The notes below the pieces were generated by a model that was not told where the DNA came from, ran no database searches, and was given only the letters and a program-made list of their open reading frames with translations. The position numbers and the translations under genes were made by a program. A stretch of DNA of 36,849 bases from Ferrimicrobium sp. (GTDB lineage Bacteria > Actinomycetota > Acidimicrobiia > Acidimicrobiales > Acidimicrobiaceae), in the NCBI RefSeq assembly GCF_027364955.1, contig NZ_DAHXOI010000004.1, positions 1 to 36,849 of the forward strand, written 5' to 3'. Positions 23,593-31,640 of this stretch are shown in pieces; the first letter of the stretch is position 1; the number at the start of each line of letters is the position of its first letter.

Positions 23593-24651
23593 ATGCTTCG
23601 GTTGCGAGGACGCCACAGCAGGACTGGCCGTGGTCTAAAGTTGCTCTTTGGAATTGGCGCGCTCTGTGTGGCGTTGGGATTGCTTCTCGTCGGCAGGATT
23701 GGGCTGTTCTATGCTCGATCATCGATTGTTGGCGGGGAGAAAATCAGAGCGGTTGTCGATGCCCGACAAGGAAAGCCATGGCCCACCGGGGTGATTGCGT
23801 TGCTCCGGATTCCCGGGATCAGCCTGGTTGCACCGGTGGAGCAGGGAGTTGGCGATAACGTCTTGAATGTTGCGGTTGGACATCTCCCCTCCAGTGTGAT
23901 GCCCGGTGTGGCAGGAACGTCAATCATCGCCGCTCATAACGTGAGTTGGTTCTCTGGTCTCGGAGGTCTGCGACGCGGGAGTCTTGTTGAGGTTGATACT
24001 CCGACACAACAGCAGGTCTATCGAGTGGACTGGCACAAAGTTGTCCATACAGGTTCGCCAGTGGTCGATACTGCAACGCCTAGTGTCGTTCTTGAGGCAT
24101 GCTGGCCACTCAATGCTCTGTACCTCACGTCATATCGATACCTCGTGGGTGCAACACTGGTGGCATCGTCAGCCGTTGACAATGTTCCGAGGATCCCGAG
24201 GGAGGATCACTTTCGGCCCATTGGCATTCCCCCGCCAATTGCGAGCGAGAACCTTAACCTCGATGCCAACAATCTCCCGATGGGTTCTTTCGTTATCACC
24301 GGTGAACCATCCGCGTCATGGTCGGGATCCAGCGCCCCTTACTCGTTGGCTAGTGCTGAGGTGAACTGGTTAATCGCGTTGTTGCACGCAGCGAGTGCTC
24401 AAAGTGTTTCCCAGCTCGTTGCGGTGAGTCATGACTCACCGCGTGAAGTTACTCCGTTACTCCATGGTTATCAAGGATTTGATTCACTTGCGAACTTGTC
24501 AGAAACAATCGATGGTCGACATGCTATCGCTGGAACTGCCGCAGTCAATCTCAAGACGGCGGCTGGACAAGTGCAGGTGGTTCAACATTTTGTTATTCGT
24601 GCGCTCAAGGTGCGGTTGAATGCGACGTCGATCACGCAAGTAGTCAATTGA
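23593..24651 (+). CDS. Sortase family transpeptidase with extra C-terminal domain
   Basis: Predicted membrane-anchored cysteine transpeptidase that cleaves LPxTG-like signals and joins surface proteins to the cell wall or to each other. The N-terminal membrane segment is at about residues 17-40. The catalytic domain has IPGISLVAPVEQG, AVGHLPSSVMPGVAGTS, IIAAHNVSWFSGLG with His115, VVLEACWPL with Cys170, and YLTSYRYLV with Arg182, giving the His-Cys-Arg set. The order and PG-GTS motif resemble class D/E sortases. Unusually, about 160 residues follow the catalytic Arg; most such sortases stop soon after it. ATG at 23593 is chosen; in-frame TTG 23587 and GTG 23590 are alternatives. Its likely substrate is the LPEAA-tailed protein at 16504-17211 (inference). 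Confidence 0.85.
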   Translation: MLRLRGRHSRTGRGLKLLFGIGALCVALGLLLVGRIGLFYARSSIVGGEKIRAVVDARQGKPWPTGVIALLRIPGISLVAPVEQGVGDNVLNVAVGHLPSSVMPGVAGTSIIAAHNVSWFSGLGGLRRGSLVEVDTPTQQQVYRVDWHKVVHTGSPVVDTATPSVVLEACWPLNALYLTSYRYLVGATLVASSAVDNVPRIPREDHFRPIGIPPPIASENLNLDANNLPMGSFVITGEPSASWSGSSAPYSLASAEVNWLIALLHAASAQSVSQLVAVSHDSPREVTPLLHGYQGFDSLANLSETIDGRHAIAGTAAVNLKTAAGQVQVVQHFVIRALKVRLNATSITQVVN

Positions 24652-25362
24652 TTCCCGATGCACAACCATAGATTAGCTCTTTGGAATTCAGGCCTCCTGG
24701 AGCGCAACCAAGGAGTCTTTGAGCAGGTTTAGATCTGCAAGGCCCGTCGTGTCTAGTCCACTTCGTTCGCGCGACGACCCCCGATACTAGCATCTAGGCC
24801 CTATGCCGCTTCGACTCGGAAGTAGGTTTCGCATGTAGGCGTTGTTGCCGGTACTTGGCCGCTGATCGAGTGAGTACCATCCGCTGGGTTGTCACGTCAA
24901 GGGCCAAGAACACTTGCGCAGGTAAGTATCCAAGGGAGCTACACGCTCGGGTTTGGTTGTAGTCCTTGCGCTATTGATTGGTCAACAACTGTGCCTCAGC
25001 GACCGAGCTCAAGAGTTCGCTGTTGAACTGCCTGTCGGGTAGTATCGAGTTCCGCTCGATATATAAGGGAGGGGCCTTCCACTGGATCTCGCCGGCACAG
25101 TTTGCACTGGGGCGATCGGGAGTCCTGGTTGTTCTCCCTCAGGCCCTGGCTGAAGCCTTCGCTGGCGCGACCGGTTAAATCCTTCACCAGGTGCTACCAA
25201 GGGGACGCCTGCACTCTAACCCCCGAGGCGCTTGAAGGCGTATGAATCTATATCTCAACAACTATCCCAACCAGTCCAATTGGCCCCAACCCTCGATGCC
25301 CGGAACCCGTCAAAGATCTTCTCTGGGTCATGGTTGCTGGTCCTTGTATCAATGCTATTGCA
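24652..25362. other. Non-coding stretch with a decayed insertion-sequence remnant
   Basis: About 710 bases without an intact gene. The middle (24902-25081, minus) is a transposase C-terminus fragment listed separately. On either side I see no clear terminal inverted repeats or target duplications, so the element borders are lost or not visible to me. The sequence from about 25180 to 25360 has no recognisable content. Confidence 0.6.
24902..25081 (-). pseudogene. Decayed IS3/IS481-type transposase, C-terminal fragment
   Basis: Reading the minus strand from 25081 gives 60 codons that look like the end of an integrase-core transposase: PLYIERN...RQFNSELLSSVAEAQ, then LLTNQ-stop-RKDYNQTRACSSLGYLPAQVF. 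The family pattern is WRxDYNxxRPHSSLGYxxPxxF. The Trp of that motif is now an in-frame TAG (24973-24971) and RPH has become RAC. No N-terminal half with the DDE motif is recognisable upstream in any frame. The fragment is therefore a dead relic, not an active element. Family assignment between IS3 and IS481 is uncertain. Confidence 0.72.
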
Positions 25363-25581
25363 TTAGATCCGCCCGTGTTCTGCTTCCCAGTTGAGACAAC
25401 GTCGATGCCAATGACGACGTAGTTCGACATTGTCGATCGGTACGACGACAAAGTGCCCGGTTCCCGGTGGGATTTCGGTGTTGCAGCCCGGGCAGAGATA
25501 CCATTTAGTCGCTTGGTAGGGTTGTACGAAACGGATCTCGGCGACTGCTTTGGTGATGGGGTCGATACCCTCTTCGGCCAT
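25363..25581 (-). CDS. Small conserved-looking protein with CxxC/HxxxC zinc-type motif
   Basis: A 72-residue protein on the minus strand, 15 bases downstream of the enoyl-CoA hydratase gene. Visible features are YLCPGCNTEIPPGTGHFVVV and RRHWHRRCLNWEAEHGR, which give CxxC followed by HxH...C, probably a single zinc site. Similar short proteins occur next to fatty-acid genes in actinobacteria, sometimes mislabelled as ATP/GTP-binding; I recall this but cannot verify it here. No known activity. ATG (CAT at 25579-25581) is the start. Confidence 0.68.
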   Translation of the reverse strand: MAEEGIDPITKAVAEIRFVQPYQATKWYLCPGCNTEIPPGTGHFVVVPIDNVELRRHWHRRCLNWEAEHGRI

Positions 25582-25596
25582 CGCAAAAGCCTCGAG

Positions 25597-26331
25597 TTAG
25601 AAGTTGGTGAGGGTCGAGGCGATACTTGGGTCCGACAGTGCGGCCACTTGGGCAATCACTTCAAGGTCGATCGCTTGGGTCAGCGAAGCTGCCGCACGGT
25701 TGAGGAGGGATTTGGTGAGAGCTAGGGCAGTGGGTGAGCGTTGCGCAAGCCGATCGGCCCACTCAAGCGAGGTGGACAGGACGCGGTCGTCATCGACCAC
25801 GGCGTTGACCAGGCCCCAGGCGAGTAACTCTTCACCGACCAGCCGCGTGGCGAAGAAAGCCAGCTCCTTGGCTCGATGGAGTCCAATCCGCTGGACAAGA
25901 AGTGCCGAACCGCCGTAATCGAGCGTGAGACCTCGATCGAGGAAAATCTCGCTTACCATTACCGAGCGACCGGCGATGGCCAGATCGCAGGCGAGTGCGA
26001 GGTTGAGCCCAGCTCCCACGGCGATGCCGTTGATAGCAGCAATGGTTGGTTTTGCCACGGTGGCGAGTGTTCGTGCGCAGCGATGCACCCGTGCGAGATG
26101 GGCAAGGGGGTTCTGCTCGTAGTTGGCGAGTGACTTGAGATCGGCGCCTGCAGAGAAGCTATCTGCGGTGCCAGTGACGACGATCACCCGCACTGCGTGG
26201 TCGTGATCGGCGGTAGTGAGTGCGTCTGCGAGTTCGTCGAAGTCCTCAAGCCTGAGTGCGTTCTTCTTTTGGGCCCGATTGATCCTGAGGATCGCGGTCG
26301 CACAATGGTCTGAGCGCTCGACTACCCCCAC
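25597..26331 (-). CDS. Enoyl-CoA hydratase/isomerase family protein
   Basis: A 244-residue crotonase-fold protein that probably acts on an acyl-CoA thioester. Oxyanion-hole segments are FSAGADLKSL (about residue 60) and AINGIAVGAGLNLALACDLAIA (about 98-119). The active-site region MVSEIFLDRGLTLDYGGSALL keeps one Glu (SEI) and an Asp (LDYGG), which is seen in hydratase/isomerase members such as PaaG-like proteins. The substrate cannot be told. GTG start three bases after the NifU-like stop. It belongs to the minus-strand run ppa-nifU-like-ech-small protein, which is tightly packed and likely co-transcribed. Confidence 0.88.
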   Translation of the reverse strand: MGVVERSDHCATAILRINRAQKKNALRLEDFDELADALTTADHDHAVRVIVVTGTADSFSAGADLKSLANYEQNPLAHLARVHRCARTLATVAKPTIAAINGIAVGAGLNLALACDLAIAGRSVMVSEIFLDRGLTLDYGGSALLVQRIGLHRAKELAFFATRLVGEELLAWGLVNAVVDDDRVLSTSLEWADRLAQRSPTALALTKSLLNRAAASLTQAIDLEVIAQVAALSDPSIASTLTNF

Positions 26332-26334
26332 GGG

Positions 26335-26658
26335 TCAGCTCTTGCGAATCGAGATCGGCACATAGGCGCCAGTGCCAAGGCGCGCGCTCTCCTCGAAGTC
26401 GAGTGACGTGTCAAGATCGCCCTCGACATCGGTGACCCAGGGGAGTTTGGCCTTGAGAACACGTTCCACACCGAGTTTGACCGTGGTCGTCGAGATCGCG
26501 CAACTTGAGCACGCACCTGAGAGGCCAACGACGACCCTGCCGGTCTCGGTATCGACGGAGGCAAGGTACAGATCACCGCCGTCGGCTTGTACGGCAGGTC
26601 GGAGTTTGGTAATCAGCGCTTCGAGTTGGGAACGGCGCTCCTGGTCAACGGTGCTCAT
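26335..26658 (-). CDS. NifU-like C-terminal domain Fe-S scaffold protein
   Basis: A 107-residue stand-alone NifU C-terminal (Nfu) domain. RPAVQADGGDLYLASVD and the cluster-binding CSSCAIS, followed by GVERVLKAKLP, match the family. It probably carries or delivers [4Fe-4S] clusters, relevant in an organism likely to live in iron-rich acid. ATG at 26658 shares one base with the ppa stop (TGATG), which argues for this start rather than the TTG three bases further up. The C-terminal ~25 residues (LDFEESARLGTGAYVPI) are beyond the core domain. Confidence 0.88.
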   Translation of the reverse strand: MSTVDQERRSQLEALITKLRPAVQADGGDLYLASVDTETGRVVVGLSGACSSCAISTTTVKLGVERVLKAKLPWVTDVEGDLDTSLDFEESARLGTGAYVPISIRKS

Positions 26659-27140
26659 CAATGCTGATACCTCTTGACGGAGGCTTCGATTTCGTCATGC
26701 GCTTGGGCGAGGTCGCGCCAACCCTCAATGGTGACTGACTTACCCGGCTCAAGATCCTTATAGTGGCTAAAGAAGTGCTCGACTTCGTCCTGGATATGCG
26801 TCGGCACGTCGTTCAACTCCTGGTAGCGCTCATAACGAACATCCTTGGCGGGGACGCCAAGAATTTTTACATCGCGCCCACTCTCGTCTGACATGATAAA
26901 GCATGCCACTGGTCGGACCTTCACATGGCACCCTGGGAAGGTCGGCACGTCGACGAGGAGCAGGATGTCGAGCGGGTCACCATCCTCTCCAAGGGTGTTA
27001 TCGATAAAGCCGTAATCGAGCGGATAGCTCATCGGTGTAAAGAGGGTGCGGTCGAGCCAGACAGCTCCGGTCTCGTGGTCGACTTCGTACTTGTTTTTGG
27101 ATCCGCGCGGGATCTCGATGATTGCGGTAATCGGGTCCAT
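26658..27140 (-). CDS. ppa: Inorganic pyrophosphatase (family I)
   Basis: Hydrolyses pyrophosphate to phosphate and pulls biosynthetic reactions forward. The 160-residue cytosolic enzyme has the family landmarks EIPRGSKNKYEVD, SYPLDYGFIDNTLGEDGDPLDILLLVD (metal-binding Asp cluster), VRPVACFIMSDE and HFFSHYKDLEPGK. ATG at 27140 is preceded by TAAGGAGC (minus strand, 27155-27148), eight bases away. It leads the minus-strand group and overlaps the NifU-like gene by one shared base. Divergent from the MFS gene; a promoter for ppa is proposed in the gap. Confidence 0.96.
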   Translation of the reverse strand: MDPITAIIEIPRGSKNKYEVDHETGAVWLDRTLFTPMSYPLDYGFIDNTLGEDGDPLDILLLVDVPTFPGCHVKVRPVACFIMSDESGRDVKILGVPAKDVRYERYQELNDVPTHIQDEVEHFFSHYKDLEPGKSVTIEGWRDLAQAHDEIEASVKRYQH

Positions 27141-27171
27141 AGGTCGTGCTCCTTACTCGAGGTACCCTAGA

Positions 27172-27199
27172 AGTCTACCTGTCCTGATAGGCTGGTAAA
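27172..27199 (-). promoter_or_regulatory. Possible sigma-70-type promoter for ppa
   Basis: On the minus strand, TTTACC (27199-27194) and TAGACT (27177-27172) are separated by 16 bases and lie 32-59 bases before the ppa start. The match to TTGACA/TATAAT is moderate. Confidence 0.45.
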
Positions 27200-27211
27200 C
27201 AAAGTAACTCT

Positions 27212-28432
27212 ATGACTCATAAGCGCATACCTACACTCTTGCTCGCGATTGTGGCTGGTGTTGGGGTGGCGAATACCTACTATCTGCAGCCATTGCTGCA
27301 TATCGTGTCAGTCGCGCTCCATCTCTCCGGCGGTAACGCGGGCTTTTTGATCACCGTCACACAGGCCGGCTTCGTCGTCGGTCTCGGCGTCTTGCTTCCG
27401 CTTGGCGATCGCTTCGACCGGCGGTTCTTAATCGTGTTGTCACTGTTGTTGGCTGGCCTCTTCGATGTCGGTGCGGGACTCGTCACCGGTACGATCCCTT
27501 TGGGTGTGTCACTGATAGGGGTTGGCATCTTCTCGGTCGTCGCTCAGCTGGCCGTCACCTACGTGGCGGCGGCAGCCCCGCCGGAGGTGCGATCCTCTGA
27601 GATTGCAAAAGTGATGGCTGGGTTGTTGGCGGGCATCGTGCTCGCGCGCACCTATTCGGGGGCGCTCGCTGATCTCGCTGGTTACCACAGCGTCTTTCTT
27701 GTCGCGGCCCTCGCTTCGGCCATTCTCGCACTCATTGTCTGGCTACGCCTTCCAGCAGAGGCAGACAAACATGCAATTGCCTTTGTTGACATGTGGCGTG
27801 ATGGTTTCCGTCTCTTGCAGAGGGAGCCGATCCTGCGTCTTCGCTCCTTCCTTGGGATGTTGAGTTTTGGCGCGTTTTCGATCTTCTGGACGACGATGGC
27901 CTTTGCGTTGTCAGCGCATCCCTATCACCTCAGTTCGGGCCTGATCGGGCTCTTTGGCTTCGCCGGGTTGGCAGGTGTGCTTTCAGCTCGTGTCGTCGGT
28001 GCCTTAGCGGATAGGGGACATACTGCATTCACGACGGTCGTCTCCTTTTCGCTCATTGCATTGTCGTACTTTGCCTTCTTCCTGACACACGATTCGATCG
28101 TGCTGTTCATCGTCTTGACGGCAACCCTTGACGCTGGCATCCAGGGTGCACAGCTGTCGAATCAGAGTCTGATCTATCAGCTCGCACCAGGAGCGCAAGG
28201 GCGCATCACGATGGTGTACATGGTCTTCTATTTCCTAGGCGGCGTGCTCGGCTCCAGTCTTGCCTCAATACTTTATGGGATCGGCGGTTGGGCAGATGTC
28301 ACGATCGCTGGTACCATTGCTGGCGTGCTGGGCCTCGTGGTGTGGGGTGTGTTGGCGCTTCGCGAGCGCCGATGGATCCAAGCGATCGATCATGTGGATG
28401 TAACGAGTGGGATGGAGCGACAGAGTGAGTGA
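27212..28432 (+). CDS. Major facilitator superfamily transporter
   Basis: A 406-residue integral membrane protein with 12 predicted helices. The first helix has ANTYYLQPLL, typical of one MFS drug/arabinose-efflux-like group, and the loop 2-3 region GVLLPLGDRFDRRFLIV matches MFS motif A (GxxxDRxxRR). AGYHSVFLVAALASAIL resembles helix 6 motifs of the same group. The substrate is unknown; a proton-coupled efflux function is the family norm. It is transcribed divergently from ppa and overlaps the RDD gene by 8 bases, so the two membrane proteins are likely co-expressed. Confidence 0.9.
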   Translation: MTHKRIPTLLLAIVAGVGVANTYYLQPLLHIVSVALHLSGGNAGFLITVTQAGFVVGLGVLLPLGDRFDRRFLIVLSLLLAGLFDVGAGLVTGTIPLGVSLIGVGIFSVVAQLAVTYVAAAAPPEVRSSEIAKVMAGLLAGIVLARTYSGALADLAGYHSVFLVAALASAILALIVWLRLPAEADKHAIAFVDMWRDGFRLLQREPILRLRSFLGMLSFGAFSIFWTTMAFALSAHPYHLSSGLIGLFGFAGLAGVLSARVVGALADRGHTAFTTVVSFSLIALSYFAFFLTHDSIVLFIVLTATLDAGIQGAQLSNQSLIYQLAPGAQGRITMVYMVFYFLGGVLGSSLASILYGIGGWADVTIAGTIAGVLGLVVWGVLALRERRWIQAIDHVDVTSGMERQSE

Positions 28433-28889
28433 TGCAGTACCGGGCGCGGAGCTTGCTTCGATCGGTCGTCGAGTCGAAGCTTTTATCTTTGACGCGCTGA
28501 TCGTTTTCTTTGGTAGTTTGATAGTCGAGCTACTACTCGGAGGCATGGGTGGACTTGAAAACCCGATCTTCTCGGTTGTTCGCTTTGAGATGGGTCCGAT
28601 TATTTACACCATCAACATCGTTCTTGTTGTTGGGTACTTCGTCGTGATGCGAATCATGGTCAACGGTCAGACGCTCGGAGCGCGTGCGGCGCACGTACGA
28701 GTGGTCTCCGCGGACGGCAATGAGCTTGAGACAGGAATTGTCCTCATTCGACTGGTCATCGCCTTTGTCTCGATGGCTGTGATATTCCTTGGCTATTTGC
28801 CAGCGCTCTTTGATCCGGAGCGACGGACGCTACAGGACCGTGTTGCTCGCACCATCGTCGTCCGGGAGTCTGCCACCGTCACCCCGTAG
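28425..28889 (+). CDS. RDD family membrane protein
   Basis: A 154-residue protein with three predicted membrane segments (about residues 22-42, 60-82 and 108-130). It has the RDD pattern: ELASIGRRVEAFIFDALIV at the N-terminus, NGQTLGARAAHVRVV in the middle and DPERRTLQDRVARTIVV at the end. RDD proteins are small membrane proteins, some linked to ion transport, mostly uncharacterised. GTG at 28425 is favoured over GTG 28407: it gives the standard 8-base overlap with the MFS gene and has GGAG eight bases upstream. Confidence 0.87.
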   Translation: MSDAVPGAELASIGRRVEAFIFDALIVFFGSLIVELLLGGMGGLENPIFSVVRFEMGPIIYTINIVLVVGYFVVMRIMVNGQTLGARAAHVRVVSADGNELETGIVLIRLVIAFVSMAVIFLGYLPALFDPERRTLQDRVARTIVVRESATVTP

Positions 28890-29562
28890 ACCATTGCCCT
28901 GGTGATCATCAATACTGCATTCGCTCCTCGGTCCCAAACAGGCTGAAACCGTCGCGACAAGGAACAAGCGGTCTTTAGCAGAGCGTGATGCTCTGCTGGT
29001 GAGCAGGCAACGGCTCCAAGGAGATCAGCCCTTTGTGGGTGATGAGGACGAACCCAACCTATTCGGTGTAGCAGTTGAGCGAGTCAGTGAGAACAAGTGA
29101 CATGGTTTGTTGATCACCCACTGAACGGCTTGGCTCTGATGCATGCTTGCCGTGTTTGCGCGGGTCGCTACCTCTGATAATCCCACTAACCACCCGCAGG
29201 TTACGCCTGTGCGATGGATAACTCTTTGTGGGTTTACCTGTGTCCTGGTTCGTCATCTAGGAAGGGGACGGTCGCTAAAATTGGGGCTCACCAGGCGATT
29301 CTATGCGTAGTGGAATGGAACGCATTCGATGAGAGGGTGCCTTCATCACTCACCCTCGTCTCGTGACCCTCCTTGCTGGCACGTGTACGCCGAGACATCA
29401 GAGCGCTTGCATCCAACGTCGCAGGGTCACTGTGTGTCTCCTCGGTCGCGACGATGCGGAAGAAATCGTCTTCTCTTGGCATCCAGATTCGTTGGCGGTT
29501 TCGAAGGACCAGTGTGATCGGTCTTCTACTGATGCCGGTTGCACCGAGACGAGGAGATGTCA
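28890..29562. other. 670-bp region without a recognisable gene; one perfect hairpin
   Basis: A perfect 8-bp hairpin (AGCAGAGC-GTGAT-GCTCTGCT, 28977-28997) lies 88 bases after the RDD stop. It has no T-run, but its position suits a 3'-end structure. Short frames on the minus strand (for example 29059-29256) are rich in Arg and Ser and could be decayed sequence, but I could not match them to a family. The last 100 bases are the leader of the repeat-protein gene. Confidence 0.45.
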
Positions 29563-30309
29563 ATGAAAGTTCGCCGTGGTGGTTTGATGGCTAGTTTGGG
29601 AGTACTAAGTCTGGCTGGTCTCCTTGGGGTCGCGGTATCTTCTGGCAGCGTCGCTTTGCCAGCTACAAGTTTGACAAGTGCTTCGGTGACAACTGGAATG
29701 CCTGCGGTGGGCTATCACCTCGCTGGCGCTGACGGTGGTGTCTTCAACTTTGGCGCGTCGGGATTCTACGGTACTACCTACAGCGACGGCATTACCGGAC
29801 TCACCGGATCACGGCCGCTTGCAGCTCCGATTGTCGGCGTGGTTGAAGACCCGATGGGCGGTGGATACTGGCTGGTCGGCAAGGACGGCGGAATCTTTAG
29901 CTTTGGCGATGCGAAGTTCTACGGCAACACCTACTCCGATGGCCTCACCGGTCTGGGTGGGAAACACCCCCTCTCTGCCCCGATTGTTGCTATGGCGACG
30001 ACTCCCAATGGCGGTGGATACTGGTTGGTGGGCGCCGATGGTGGTATCTTTAACTTTGGTGATGCTGGCTTCTACGGCAATACCTACTCGCTCGGGCTGA
30101 GTGGGCTAGGTGGTAGCCATCCCCTCGTTTCTCAGGTGGTTGGCATCCTTCCAACGGCCAATGGTGACGGTTACTGGATGGCGACCAAGGCAGGATTCAT
30201 CTACAGCTTCGGTGACGCTGATTTCCTTGGCAACACCTACTCCGATGGCCTCACTGGTCTGAGTGGAACCCACCCTCTCTCTGCCCCGATCGTCGGCATC
30301 GCTCAATAA
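29563..30309 (+). CDS. Secreted protein of four 51-residue Gly/Tyr/Phe-rich repeats
   Basis: A 248-residue exported protein. A signal peptide (MKVRRGGLMASLGVLSLAGLLGVAVSSG) is followed by a short Ser/Thr linker and four repeats of 51 residues from about residue 48 to the end. Each runs GYxLxGxDGGxFxFG, then FYGxTYSDGxxGL, then HPLxAPIVG. Such DGGIF...FGDA repeats occur in many copies in surface or extracellular proteins of Acidimicrobiia and probably build a beta-propeller blade or solenoid; the last unit is the most diverged (AGFIYSFG). ATG at 29563 has GAGGAG (29551-29556) six bases upstream, so it is preferred to the start at 29539. No sorting signal or catalytic residues are seen. The role is unknown. 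Confidence 0.82.
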   Translation: MKVRRGGLMASLGVLSLAGLLGVAVSSGSVALPATSLTSASVTTGMPAVGYHLAGADGGVFNFGASGFYGTTYSDGITGLTGSRPLAAPIVGVVEDPMGGGYWLVGKDGGIFSFGDAKFYGNTYSDGLTGLGGKHPLSAPIVAMATTPNGGGYWLVGADGGIFNFGDAGFYGNTYSLGLSGLGGSHPLVSQVVGILPTANGDGYWMATKAGFIYSFGDADFLGNTYSDGLTGLSGTHPLSAPIVGIAQ

Positions 30310-30759
30310 CGATCGTTGCGCGACCTATCGGGGCTGCCTGCAATCGTGAGCGCGCCATCGATGGTAGGAACGTTGCAATGGTGACGATCGTGCGCTGGTC
30401 TTGGGTACCAACAGATACGGTCGCGCCGAGTGGGAGGTCTGAGCGTGGGAGAAGCTAGCGACTGAGCGTAGGGAGTTCGAAGTCGTCCTCGCTAGCATCT
30501 GCTAGCAATGGCAGCTTCTGATCCTGCTCATTTCGGGATCCAGGGTGCACGTTTTGCTTCAGTTTGTGTCACATGCTGCGGCCCGGCCCAGATGGGGGCG
30601 ATGTGGTGGGGAAGTCAATGAATGGCCGAATGCGTGGTGCGTTATGGTCCTGCAAGAGATGACGACCAACGACGGTCGTCCTAGCGTGGCAATGCTCTTT
30701 CAGCAGCCGATACACTAGTTGGTCGATCGCTTACTCTACGGCATTTAGGAGGCGGTGTG
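30310..30759. other. 450-bp non-coding stretch with a short hairpin
   Basis: No frame with both a ribosome site and plausible sequence is seen. A 7-bp GC-rich hairpin (GACGACC-AACGAC-GGTCGTC) lies at 30661-30680. It could hold the terminator of the repeat-protein gene and the promoter of the small ORF at 30760, or an unrecognised small RNA. Confidence 0.4.
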
Positions 30760-30861
30760 ATGGCTGCATCCCGTACTGCTGTTTCTCACCGATCGTCGCG
30801 GCGTTGTCACGGTTCGCAAGTGGCTCTGCGGCATGCGCGGTCAATGGTCATGGGAAGCTAG
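30760..30861 (+). CDS. Possible 33-residue basic small protein
   Basis: An ATG at 30760 follows a perfect AGGAGG (30747-30752) by seven bases, the best ribosome-binding site in this stretch. The frame encodes 33 residues rich in Arg, Ser and His (MAASRTAVSHRSSRRCHG...) and ends with TAG at 30859-30861. No family is recognised. It could be a translated leader peptide of the zinc-ribbon gene that starts 87 bases later, or a chance motif. Confidence 0.35.
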   Translation: MAASRTAVSHRSSRRCHGSQVALRHARSMVMGS

Positions 30862-30948
30862 TTGCAACGGTTCCTGTCCGTGGTTCCAGAAAGTCTTTGG
30901 ATCGAGGTCGCCGCAAGTCTTGGGGCTAGGGTGCTAGCGTAATTATCT

Positions 30949-31640
30949 ATGCCAGCACTTCGTGAAGTCGTTCAGTTGGAGACGGAGTTACAGCGCACCG
31001 GTTCAGCCCTAGAGGCACCCGGGTTGCGTGATGCGCGAAGGGAGGCCAAGCAGAGTATTTCCCGACTCGAAGAGCAGGTCCGGAGCCTCGAAGCTGCTGA
31101 GGTGGCCGCAACTGCGCGAGCCGAGGAGCTAGCAGCTGAACAGGCTGATCTGGCGGCTCGACTCCACCGGGTTCGGGCCGCAGAGGGTGCGCGTGATTAT
31201 CGTCAAGTAACCCAGATCGAGCATGAGACCGAGGTGCTGCAAGGCAAGCTCGATGCGGTCGAAGAGGCCGAACTTGAGTTGATGGAGGAGTCCGAGGAGC
31301 GCAAGGTCAAACTCGCGGATGCGGTTGCCGAACTCGAACTCAAACGAGCCAGTTACGCTACCCTGTTAGATGATCAGGAGCGACTTCGCGGCGAGCTGAT
31401 GGCCGAGAGTGAGGCAAAACTGACTGAGCTCAATGCGTTGATTGCTCAGTTACCCGAACCTACTGCCCAGCTGATCAGAGCCGCCCATGAGCGAGGGGTA
31501 CGGCCAGCGCTCGCACTGGTGCATGGTGGTTACTGTGGTAATTGCCATATGGCCCTCTCCAGTGCGCTGCGCGGGAGGGTCGCATCGAATCCGTCAGCCT
31601 TGCCACCATGCGAGGAGTGCGGCGCGTTGCTCGTGGCCGA

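Noticed and set aside
23213-23593. 126-codon plus-strand frame and 134-142-codon minus-strand frames between the GT2 and sortase genes
   Set aside because: They overlap real genes at their ends, have no good ribosome-binding site and show no recognisable sequence.
28977-28997. Classical rho-independent terminator after the RDD gene
   Set aside because: The 8-bp hairpin is perfect but has no T-run, so I list it only as a structure in the intergenic region.
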